64,000 nucleotides of DNA from Channa striata (lineage: Eukaryota > Chordata > Actinopteri > Anabantiformes > Channidae), in NCBI GenBank assembly GCA_033026295.1, contig CM065173.1:14570517-14634516 (forward strand), read 5' to 3'. The position numbers were made by a program, and so were the translations under genes. Under the pieces are notes generated by a model. That model ran no database searches, was not told the origin of the DNA, and worked only from the letters and a program-made list of their open reading frames with translations. Each line of letters begins with the position of its first letter. The stretch's first letter is position 1. This document shows positions 1 through 10,815 of the stretch, one piece after another.

Positions 1-430
1 CCGGACAAATTTACGTTAGTATTATACTATCAAAGCAAAGCTATTATACTATAGTAAAGGACTGATATTAAGTCAACTCATAATTTAATTACCTGGCAAT
101 CACCTTTTTAACATTTAAATTGCAACCAAAAGCTACTAGAGCCCAAACAGACATCTTAAAATATCTAAATTATGTAATTATATTTTAGTTGACTTAAAGG
201 ATATACATTATATAATGGTACCACCAATTTAACTGTTTATTGATGCGTAAGTTATTCTGTACTAGACTAATTGCCCGTTTTCAGTCATTTTCATTATTAT
301 GTTATGCCAACAGCACAATGCTCCCATTTTTCTTCATATTAATAAAACATTAATAATAAAAAAATATATATTTTGATGTTATAGGTACCTGTCATATGTA
401 CTCACTCTCTTTCTCCATAACCTCTCTCAG
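1..430 (+). other. macrod1: macrod1 intron, right-hand part (host gene continues left of window)
   Basis: This is AT-rich non-coding sequence with no supported gene. It ends in a pyrimidine-rich tract and the acceptor CTCTCAG directly before the first visible coding exon. The host gene's earlier exons, which would encode its N-terminal leader, must lie to the left because the exon at 431 begins in mid-codon. Confidence 0.7.
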
Positions 431-529
431 ATTTCCTGCTATCTCTGTCTGTGAAGGACAGGCGTTGCCATTACAGGACATCAAACTTTGTGCCACTGGA
501 TGACATCCCAGTTTGGACCCCCACTGCAG
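431..529 (+). CDS. macrod1: MACROD-family ADP-ribosylhydrolase, internal exon before the macro domain
   Basis: This 99-bp internal exon is bounded by an acceptor (CTCTCAG) and a donor (GTCAGA). It starts with the last two bases of a split codon and ends with one base, the same phase as the next exon. The translation begins FLLSLSVKDRRCHYRTSNFV and continues through PLDDIPVW. It aligns with the helical segment preceding the macro domain of vertebrate MACROD1, where an F-L-x-x-L-S-x-K-x-R core is followed by a F-V-x-L-x-x-I-P-x-W segment. MACROD proteins remove mono-ADP-ribose from acidic residues and hydrolyse O-acetyl-ADP-ribose; MACROD1 is mainly mitochondrial (known for the family). The exon calls rest on splice phase and residue pattern only. 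The paralogue choice (1 over 2) leans on the nested flrt1. Confidence 0.83.
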
Positions 530-779
530 GTCAGACACCCATCATCAATCAGACTCACTGTCAAGTTCATTCATTATCAGCTTCATGAAGAAGTGTAAGG
601 TGGTAGCGGTATTCAGAATTTCATGAATGCGTTATCAGATACTACCACATAACTTCAAAAGATTAAAAAATGTTCAACAAGCCCATTTCCAAGAAAACTA
701 AAGTTTGAAGCATCTTGTATTTCAAATATAGGATACACACAACCAAATTTAGGTGAACACAAAGGAAAAGAGGCAGCAG

Positions 780-1065
780 GGTGGTGAAGTGTTTAAACGT
801 GGAGTTTGCACGTTCTCCCTGTGGATCTGGTATCCTCCCACACTCAAAACTCATGCAATTACATTTCTTGGTGACTCTAAATTGCCCATAAGTGTGAATG
901 TGAGTATGAATGGTTGTCTGTCTGTGTAAGCCTCCTTGTGTTGGCCCTGAGATAGACTAGTGACCTGTCTAGGGTGTACCCTACCTGGTACCCAGAGACG
1001 TCTGGGATAGGCTCCGGCCCCCTGTGACCATCAACAAAATAAGCAGTTAATAGATGGACAGATCA
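780..1065 (+). mobile_element. L2/Maui-like LINE 3' end fragment, sense orientation
   Basis: The block runs through the phrases typical of a very common teleost LINE tail: 'tttgcacgttctccctgtg', 'ttggtgactctaaattgccc', 'gaatggttgtctgtctgt', 'gacctgtctagggtgtaccc', 'gggataggctccggccccc', and a final 'aataagcagttaatagatgga'. It is truncated at its 5' end, as LINE copies usually are, and is diverged. The family name is from memory of teleost repeats; the match itself is clear. The same family recurs in the opposite direction at about 16.6-16.85 kb. Confidence 0.75.
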
Positions 1066-1902
1066 AAAGATGAGCATGCATACATAATTTTATAAATGTT
1101 TAAAGCAAAGTGCTTTCAACCATATTTATGTTGTTTCTCTCTTAAACTTGACATTAAAATGTAAGCAAACAACGTTTACAGTTGGTCTGAAGAATTTGCA
1201 TATATTTGCGGTGAATTACTAAAAGGGTAAAGCAAATGTATATTTTTTCGTAAATTTAATGCCAAAAATTTTTAAATAATTGATGATGGGTGATGCACAC
1301 ATTTGCACTAATTTAATATTTTAGGCATATTTTAAATATACTATTGATGTAGGGAGATATAAACGTAAACCTAACATATTAAAATGCACCTACATCTTGT
1401 ACAAATGTTTTTTTATCATCGGAAATGGTCAGTTAAATGGTCAAGGAGTGTATAAAAAAAGTTACAGTAAAATAAAAAAAATATTAGTGCAAATGTCTGC
1501 ATCCCCTTTGAAAAAATAAAAAATAACTAATCTTGCATTAAATATTATGTAATTTTTTTGTCATTTCAAAATAAGGGGATTCAAACTTGTGCACCCAAGC
1601 AAAGGCGTTTGAGTACAACAATATACTGTATGTCACTTTATTAAGGTAATAAGAGCATCAGAGGCTACATCTTCAAAAATGATCATACTGTTAGACTTGG
1701 TTAACAAAAACAAAACAAAACTAGTTATTAGACTGGTTAGTTTTAACTTGGTGTATAAAATGCAGTGTAGCTCATAAATAATGTGGAAACAAAGCTTATT
1801 GCACACAATCAAGCATCTTGCTGTACTGTTATTAATGTGATTCTTTTTAATAATTTTGACATTCAGGATTACAAACACTACTGATGAACACAAAAATGTG
1901 GC

Positions 1903-1990
1903 TATTACATTTACATTTACATTTAGTCATTTTGCACTTTTATCCAAAGCTACTTACAAGTGAGGTTTATATGCTCTTTATACTGCAGAC
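1903..1990 (+). repeat. Dispersed teleost repeat with ATTTAC tandem and 'TTTATCCAAAGC.ACTTACAAGTGAGG' core
   Basis: A short ATTTAC tandem (1905-1925) is followed by 'agtcattttgcacttttatccaaagctacttacaagtgagg'. This is close to a dispersed sequence found in many teleost genomes, often read as a SINE or MITE end. I cannot name its family with confidence. Confidence 0.5.
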
Positions 1991-2167
1991 CCATAAACAA
2001 ACAACTGGTGCATAAGTGGTCATAAAGATCTATGCACTTTTTTGTATTCTTTAACTTTAAGTCTTATTATTAAATTGTCAGATATGGGAACAAACCACCG
2101 CATTTACCAAGTTGTCATTGAACAGGTCTGAGACTGACAAAACTGTATACGTGTGTTCCAATATCAG

Positions 2168-2275
2168 GTGATTCTGAACCACCCTTCCGCCAGAGGAATG
2201 AAAAGTTGGACCAGAAGATTTCCCTCTACAGTGGCGACATCACCAAACTGGAGATTGATGCTATTGTTAATGCAG
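2168..2275 (+). CDS. macrod1: MACROD-family ADP-ribosylhydrolase, exon opening the macro domain
   Basis: This 108-bp exon lies between acceptor AATATCAG and donor GTATGT. It begins with GT, completing a Gly codon with the preceding exon, and ends with a single G. It encodes a charged linker (EPPFRQRNEKLDQ) and then KISLYSGDITKLEIDAIVNA. That is the first beta strands of the macro fold and the start of the N-A-A-N adenine/ribose-binding motif shared by MACROD1 and MACROD2. The G-D-I-T-K-L-E wording is closer to MACROD1 than to MACROD2, which usually has G-D-I-T-L-L-E. No frameshift or stop is present. Confidence 0.92.
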
Positions 2276-5200
2276 GTATGTGTGTCTACAGGTGTTTGTT
2301 TTAGGTTCATAGATTTGCACATGATAAAATAACATGATGAAATAAAACATAATCTTACTTCACTTTATTTCAAGTATTTGCAACAAAAGTAGTGGAATTC
2401 AGCAGGGAAGAAAAAACCCTCATGTACAAGAACAATATGAAAAATTAAGGCAAGAGAAATGATTATGTATTTAAGTTTGGTGCTACACTAAAAGCAGCTT
2501 CCTGTGTTTTTGTGCATAAATGTGTATGTAGTGTACATATTTATATGAACATTTTATCAGTGTGTGGGAAGGAAAGCTCCAGCCTTTTGTATGGCTACCT
2601 TTATCCATATAATGATATACTTTTATAACACACAAACTAGTGTGTGCAGATTATAAAAGAACAGAAAGGCTGAGAATGAGACTGTCTGCTATCCCAGGAA
2701 TCTTGAAAAGTAGGCTAAGCAACACAAACACAGACGTATTGTGTGTAAAGTCTTGATTCTGACAAGATTATCGACAGACTGCTTTTAACTGAATCACTGT
2801 GAAATAACCAAAGTAAAACTGACTTTCACAGACCCATGACAATGGTTAACCTTGTTTTCTCTGGATGTTACAAAGACAGTGTATTCATGAATGATGTTTT
2901 ATGAAGGCAGAACCTGGTAAAAAAAGCCAAAAAATCAGCACTGGTGAAAATAGCTAATCATAGTGTTATTAAGAACTGAATCAGGTATAATTAAACTAAA
3001 AGATACTATAAATGCGCAGAATGCACGGTTTAACATGCTGTTCTACTTTTCATGTCATTATTAGTCGAAGCCAATCACTTTATTGCTGTGATAAATTGTC
3101 AAACCATGTTCTGAAAACACAAATTTACACCTCAACAGAAAGACAGCAAATAATCAGTCATTTGAGAAGCTGGAGCCCAGAGATCACTAGTTATTTTTGC
3201 TTGATTTAACAACTGTAACAATGGTAGAAGTTGTGGATGATTATTTTCTATCAAAAATTAAAGTAATTCAGTAAATTTTTTAAAGATCTACTACTGGTTC
3301 CTTTTTTCCTAGTAATTAATATATTTTATTATTGCCCAACATTGTTAGTATGCTGTAAAATTGGAACACTCGCTGTAGTGGAATAAAAATAAAAGAAATT
3401 AGGAAATTCATTTTCACCAAGGTCAAAAAATAAGGATATCAAAAGTACTTACAAAGAGAACATATTTAGGTATGCATTCGTGTAAAAATATTGGACATTG
3501 TACAGACAAACCAATATGATACTGACCAGTTAAAGTCAAATTTTTAAACCAATTTAGCTAAGGTAAATAACAGCGTCGAGCCAACAATCACATTGTTATA
3601 AATAGCTTCAAATGGCAAGATAATAGCAGTATTAGTGTAATTCTAGTAATTTTTGATTAAAGTAATTGATATTTTTCTTTTGATACATTGTTTCTTGCTG
3701 TCAGTTACTTTTTCAAGGCAGCTACATATAGGATTTGAGTTTTTCCATTGACCATTAGATGGAGCCAGAAACCAGTTCATTTAGTGGAGACCTTTTCCCA
3801 CAAGGCCGTTTGGGCAGTTGGGGGAAATTTAATCTGTGTCTTGGCACAGGCACTGTATCGGGGGAGACTGAGGCAAGCCAGCATGCCTAAGTGATGCTTG
3901 ATGATGAGGCTTTAGCATAAAATGATAAATGTTCATTGGCAGCTGACTGTCAGCAGGTGTATGCTGTGCCAACATCCAGTGAATATGTTGATTGTTGACT
4001 CCCATTTATGGTGTTACTGCTTGTGCATTCATTCATGCATGCAAATGTCTACAAATGTTTAAGTAATTATCAGTGTATATACAGCAAGCAGTTGTAATTT
4101 GTCTTTTGTGGCTTTAGAGGGGGGACTTTCTGTTACGATGTGTGTGTTTTACAAGAGCTTTTACAGAGTCCCACAATGCAAAGTAGCACGGAATTAACAA
4201 GTGGAAACAGCCAGTAAGTGTCATTTAGCACAGAGGACAAGGCAAGGAGAGAGAGGGGGACTGGAAAACACAACAGTGCCAGGGGAAACATGTCTGAGAG
4301 ACAGACCCTAAGACAGTCAGCACACTGACTGACAAAGAGCGAAGGGAGAGTCTGGAGGAGTGAAAAGAAGAAGATAAAAGAGAAGCAGGGAGAGGACACA
4401 GACTAGTATTTAAATCTCAGTCTGCATTGCCATGGCAACAAGCAGGTACAGGGTACCCACAGAAGAGTTTTTGGCTACAGAGTCCGATCATCCTATTCTG
4501 TCTAACTGATTGGCTGGCCAGCAGACTTTCTCCGTGGTCATTTTGTTGACTAAGCAACTGACCTTTACGCTTAATGACTAACTGAAGATGCTTTGAGTGA
4601 TGCAAGTCAAAGTTAAAGAGATGTGAGGTTAAAACAAACGAGTGGTTGACAGACATTAAGAGGCAGAAAGGTAGAAGAACAATTGTAAAAGAAACAGGTG
4701 CACTTATATAGATAATGGGAAAACGTATTCTCCTGTTGCAGATCTCACAGCATTAAAGAACAGCTGACCCAGCGCCTGTGTTTTTTGACTTGTTGAAGGG
4801 AGTGTTGTAGATTTATTCTGACTGCCCTGAAAAGCCTTGAAGCATCATCTAGCCCCTGAGGCAGCAAAAATTCAAATGAAGCCAATTGTGGCCAATTATA
4901 AACTAGACTGGTAGACTGGTAGGTAGGTGGGGGGAGGGCTTCCAGACTTAGCTAGTGGGGAGTAATTATACATAAAGAGACACATAAGCACACAGAAGTG
5001 CACCCATATTTATGATGGTGGTGGTGGGGGGGGGTACATGAAATGCAAATATAGTGCCAGAGAACTGTGAATTAACAAGTCGTAACTAAGTTAGAGGCCG
5101 CACCGCACTTTCATCCTGTCTTTGTTCGCTCCTTCTTTCCTCAGTCAGCACTTGTTGATCAGGTAAGCAGGGGCGTTGCAGGGAGGCTGGGCGGGCACTG

Positions 5201-8200
5201 TTTGTCGTTTGTGTTGCTCTCATTAAAGATTGGATTTACAGTAACTCTTCACTCCTCCTCTTCTCCACCTTCTCCTCCCACATCCCACCTCCCTTCTTCG
5301 TTCCACACTTTTACAGCCCCTGGCTCCTGCCCACTCCTATAAAACACTACAAACATAAAAACCCACAAGCACTTAAGAGCCGTCCTGGTGAGGAATGGGT
5401 AGGTGGGGGGTGAAACGGGGTGGAGGAGATGGCGGGCAGAAACATCCTCCTCTTTACACCCCTCAATCACTCTGGCCAGAGAAGGAGAGATGGAGGGGAG
5501 GATATATTGTCTCTGATGGTCTAGCTGATTAAGATGGATTGCACTATGAAATGTCGTTGGAGTGATGAGTTCTTGGTGTGTGTGTGTGTGTGTGCGTGTG
5601 GGTAAAGCATCTCAGCAACTAACTTTGCATTAAAACCTTTTTTCAGATTGATTAAATGCAAATTTGCTTAGCTCTACTGGGCTGCATTTTCCCTTGTAAA
5701 AGTTTTGATCCTAATTTCCATTCCAGTACGTACTTTCCGTTGCTGTTGTATGTATCGTGTTTGACATTAACGCCCGTTTATTTTGGCCTACCTTTTTTTT
5801 ATATAGAATTGAAATTTAATTGAAAAAGATTTAAAAACTGGACTGATAAGTTCTTCGAGGTTTTTTTTGTATAATTTCCTTTTTTTTCAGTGGAGCTCAT
5901 TCCATGTGTGTGAGAATAAATGCAGCAGAAGAAGTTGGCTGATAAATCTTTCAGGCTAGACTATAAAAAACTGTCCCTAAAATTAAGCCATGCACCGTCA
6001 AGTGATAAAGAATATTCTGGTCCTATCTGAAGTCTTTAGAGCTGAGCCACTTGTCATCGTCACAATTTCTGCATGCAGAGAACCTGTGGGAGTGTGTGTG
6101 TATTTATACAGGTCTATGTGGTCACACTTTTTTACATATGTTTACCATATATGCGTTGACAACATTACATGCATATGTGTCTGCATGTGTACACCTGTGC
6201 ACACCCGCACCTGCTTGTGCCAGAAACTGGCAGAACACAGAAACCTGGCTGTGACAGTGTATGCTTGCAGTATGCCGGGTGGGTACATGCGTAGTGTATG
6301 TTTCCGTGTGTATGCAGGTGTCTTAGCTTGTGTGTGTGCATGAGATAGGGTCTCCAAGGTTTTCCACTTTAGGTCAGAGATGACATCTTTGGTTGGTGCT
6401 GGAAACCCACTCACTGTGGCAACAGCTAAGAGATACAAGATTAGAGCCAATAGTTTTCCTGGCCTGCAGGTGACAGACAGGATGAGAGAGAAAGTCTGTA
6501 GACTATAAAGTAACTTCCTTACAGATAAGAAACCTAGAAAGAAAGCATAGATGGACTGATGAGGAGAATACAAGTCAGGGGCACTAAGTGTAGATTAAGG
6601 GATGAGGGAAAAATGTCAGCAAGTCATGGAGCAGGTGAAGGGCTGCAACACTTTGTCTCTTTCCTGCAAATTTCACTAAATGCTTCCTGTTACTGGACCG
6701 TCAACATAGCATCACTTTGACGTAGGTTTTTAAAAAAAGAACATGGTGGGTCAGAAGGACAAGCATTTCTTCTGAGAAGCCTGGAAATTGCAAGAACAAA
6801 CAAGCCAGTTATGACTAATGGTACGATGGAAAAATGAATTTGAAATTCTGACCAAACCCTGAAGCCTGACTCATCAGGAATAATAATAAAAAGTTTGGAT
6901 TAGTGGTCAAAATCATCAGCAGACTCATCTCAAAGTCAAATAACTTCAAATAATACAAAGCTGTAATAGCAAGACATTTCCCAAGTTAGCATGAGTTAGA
7001 GGGAATGTAAGACAAAGCTGATCATCCAATTAGTAAATGCCCACTTTGGACAAGCTGGAACAAGCAAATGTCTGTGTTTTTTCAAGCAAAAATGCCTCAA
7101 ACGATTCACTGCCTTTCAAAATAATAAATAAGGACAAGTTAGGAATTTCTGCCAACCAACTAATTGTATTTGTCTCAGTTTAAAAAATATCCTTATTCAG
7201 GGCAATATGCATTATTTCGTCCAGGAAACAGTTTGGCATAGGTAAGAAGCCACGTCATTCCTGAGTGTAGGTAGCGGATTAAACCAGAACAGCAGTCAAA
7301 CTGGTTATAAATATGCTGTTTATAGTGTGAAATATCAGCATCATCTTTTTTCTACCTTTTAGAAATGAAACTGTTAATCTTTTTGGTAATTGTTTGTTCA
7401 GCATTATGTAAAGGAAGAATATTCAAACACATCTTCATTTGTCATGTATGACAATGATCAATTTATTTAGGTTTATGTAAGACTTTACAATTAAATGATT
7501 AAGACAATGATCAGCAGATGACTCCATAATATAATAAGTATTGCTATGATGAGGAGGTGGTGATCTGAACCTTTGCATGTAAAGAGGCTGATCTAAAAAA
7601 TAAATAACAATCTTTCTTTAAAATTAGTTAGTCTCCTTGAATTAAGCTTGTTAGTACAGCAGAAAATATCAACTTAATTTGTCATCAGTACAATACACTT
7701 TATGAGGATTGATGTATGGGGTAGTCATCAATTATTGAACATGAATGCTTTTGGAACTTGGATGCATCTAAATTTAACCGAACATCGGAACATCTTTTAA
7801 TATTTCCTGAGAAATGCATGGTTGGTGATGGCCAATAAAGGCTTATAAAGGATGAAAGGACTGCGGTTTTGAGAAGTCATGGATGAGTGGACTCAGCGGG
7901 ATATCGAGTAGAACACCTGGAGGAGAAAGGTGTGAGATGTGTTCAGTCTTCTTGTTTGGAGATTTATAAGAGGATAAAACGGGTGAAACCTTGACTCTGC
8001 AGGTTGATCACCTTTCTGCAGTATTGCCCCATAGTGGCACAGCATCACACTCCTTCTGCAAGGCTCCACTGATTCTTAGTTGGCTTTGTCAGTGGGGCTT
8101 AGTGCTCTCAGCTCAAAAATCGGCCTGGCAGACATGCCTGCCATGCCATGCCTTTTGCCACGCTGCTATAGCTTATATAGGAGATTGTCAGGCCTGACTT

Positions 8201-9750
8201 GTTGTCTAAATTGCTGCAAAATGTCTAAAATAATTTCTCAGATTTTACCTGAACTGCATGTATTTCTTTTGCCTGGAATAATACAGGGCACACAGTGGAA
8301 ATTTTTGCATGTTTAACCATATTATTAAGGATTTTCTAGTATCAGTTCAAGGATTAAGTGATTTTTTTTTATTCACTTTAATACCACAGTATCTATTCCA
8401 CTCTCCAGTGCTTAAGCTGTTGATATTCTGCTTGTTTTGAGGATGTCCATCATATCGCAGTTAATAGAGAGTAATCAAGTTGTGTTTTTTTTTTCTTTTA
8501 GAGAAATTAATCTTCTCAAGGCTGCATTTCATCCTGCCACTGTGTCATCAACTCACCTAGGTTTTAATCAAGGGAGCCTAGTTGTTGTGATCTACTTAGC
8601 CTCCCTGGTAGTAACAGGGGTCTGAGGAGGTGATGGAAAACCCCAGAGCACAGAGGCCACTCATGTTGCTGAGGTCTCACAGGCCCAGCAGTATGTGCTT
8701 TCTGTCTCCCCCTCTGCTGCAGTTACCATACATTTACCCTAGAGCTCTTGTCAGCTCCTCTTAGGACAGGCTCATATTACAAGATGTAAAATGTCACACC
8801 AAGTTTATTATCACGGAGGAATTTTTTACATGTGCGTGTTTGTTGTGAGAAAGCCTCAAAAAAGATACTATAAAATGGGCTTAAGTGCCTTTATGTGTAT
8901 GTGCTTTGATGCATTAGAGCTGCTTAAATTAAAATGAGGTATAATATTAATCTTTCACTTAGCTGACCTTTCTACTTCTGTGAAAAGTTAATTTAGCTGG
9001 AGTTGTTTACTTAAAATCCTTTGCGCTTAAGCTGCTGTTATGAACCAGAACAGATAAAGATCCCTCATAAACTGCACTGTGTCTCCCTGCCGTAGTAACT
9101 GTACTTCCTTAACTTTAGTTCCTATAGCAGTATTCCCGCTGCGCTGACTTTGTGTTTTGTGAAGCAGGGCTAATGGACGCGTTCTCACAATGTGCCCATC
9201 AGCTGCCTGTACACACCAGCACTTACAGAGGCAAATTGGCATTGCTGATACTGCTTCAATCTCAGAACAAATATGATGCGCTGTCAAAAGTTTGTCCTGG
9301 CATGACCACCTCTCCTCTCTGACAGCTCATGAACTAGGAATAGATTACTGTGATGAGAATCGAGCGTTATTACATTAACCATATTTTTCTTTTAGTGGGA
9401 AGAGGATTTGCTTTGCGAAAGCTAATAAAAGAGTGCAAAGGAAAAATGTGAGTAGATCTGATGTGCACGGATCAGTCAGGTCGACAATTTTTACCCGGCT
9501 GATTTTTGTTTTTTATTTTGAGATCTGCTTTATTCTCTCTGTATGTTTCCTTTAGGCACGTTGTTTATGAGGTTGATGGCGTCTCTTATCGGTAGTGTGC
9601 TGATATTTTCCAGTTCTATATGTTTGTTTGAAACCAAGCAAAACCTCTATCTTTTTGATTTTACAAGTCCGTCCTAATTAAATTCCTAGATCTCTCACAT
9701 CTACCTGCTCTAAAACTGAAATAAAACTTAAGTCCTGGTCTTTGCAGCAA
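2276..9750. other. Intronic sequence without recognised genes
   Basis: The stretch is AT-rich to mixed single-copy-looking DNA. The only clear repeats are a (GT)n array (5575-5600) and GT-rich low-complexity sequence around 6.06-6.35 kb. Open frames here are short and of low complexity, with no splice signals or homology that I can recognise. Confidence 0.6.
5575..5600. repeat. (GT)n microsatellite
   Basis: An uninterrupted GT run ends in GCGTGTGGG. It is a simple dinucleotide array in intronic DNA. Confidence 0.9.
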
Positions 9751-9754
9751 ATCT

Positions 9755-10815
9755 CTAAAACTGCAATGGGAACTAAAATGGCACCCAGTTTTTCTGTCTT
9801 TTTGTAGGTCATCTAGAAAAACAATTTATGTACCATCCACAAAAAAATCCATTTCTCCCTATGCTGTTTTTTTGGAAGCGCTATATTGATGATGTGTTTT
9901 TACTATAGAAAGATTCAATCTCTACTAAAATAGCCTCAGATTCGTAGTCAACTATAGAAATTTGATTCCTTCAAGGCCAGTTATTCACATATCAAAAAAA
10001 ACAAAACATCACAGCCTTTCTGCATCATTTTTCCCAAAACCTACAGATCACAATGCACCTCTAAAGAGGTTTACCCCATTTTACTTAAGAAAAGTTTAAC
10101 TGTCAGCTAAGTATAAAAAATTTGATAACCCAGATGAATATGCAAGGAGTAAACGGGATATAGTATTCAAGTTTAGAGAGTGTGGCTATAAAGAGGAATG
10201 GTGAAACTTATCTGCAAATTCAAAAACCGTTTAAGCCAAACCTTGTTCACTGCACTACATAAACTCCAACACAAAGAATATCATTATTCTGGCACATTTT
10301 ACAAAGTGGCTTAGGTCTATGAGGCACTTTTAAGGAGGCACCTAAGATAACCTTCAAAAAGGGAAGAAGTATAAGGGACAGAGTTGTCAGGGCATATAAG
10401 CATTGTGAAGCCAGTGAACAAAAAATATTTTCAAGGCAACTTTAAATGTGGAACTTGAATAAACTGTCAGAACACATAAAGAATCTGAAGGCTTTTAATC
10501 ATTCGATCAATATAAATGGATTTATACCAAAGGTTTTATTACCTGCAAAACCCAAACTCCCATCTATATGATACAGTGCTCATGAAAGAAAATGTACATA
10601 GGGGAGACATCCCTTTCTCTTAAGAGAAATGACATCACTAACCCTGCTGCTGGGCATTTTGAGTTTTAACATCATCAATTTTCTTTACAGATATAGAGGT
10701 AATCAAACCCAGAAGAAAGGTGGTAATATACGTTTTTATTTTTTAAAGGAGGGAAATGTTGGATTTTTATCGCAAGAGTTTATTTCCAAGGGCTATGAAT
10801 GAAGATTTTCAAGAA
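9755..10815 (+). mobile_element. Penelope-like retroelement relic (RT plus GIY-YIG endonuclease)
   Basis: Several stretches read as a diverged Penelope-like element in sense orientation. At 9760-9792 the frame gives TAMGTKMAPSF. At 9814-9899 an open frame contains FVGHLEKQF, a proline-rich segment, and then FWKRYIDDVF (9870-9899), the YxDD-type catalytic box of the reverse transcriptase in its usual Penelope setting. At 10435-10458 FQGNFKCGT matches the linker before the endonuclease. At 10535-10610 the frame reads KGFITCKTQTPIYMIQCS, a stop, then KKMYIGETS, which is the GIY-YIG endonuclease core with its Cys-rich lead. At 10720-10810 the C-terminal 'GGN...KEGNVGF...SKGYE' pattern and a following MNEDF match the usual element terminus. 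Stops and frame changes make it inactive. RT-then-GIY-YIG order is diagnostic for Penelope-like elements. Outer boundaries are uncertain. Confidence 0.85.

Larger units (their letters stand above)
530..2167 (+). other. macrod1: macrod1 intron (1,638 bp)
   Basis: The donor is GCAG|GTCAGA at 530 and the acceptor is AATATCAG ending at 2167. The intron holds an L2-like LINE tail (about 780-1065), AT-rich sequence and a short ATTTAC-repeat dispersed element (1903-1990). No reading frame in it resembles a protein. Confidence 0.8.
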
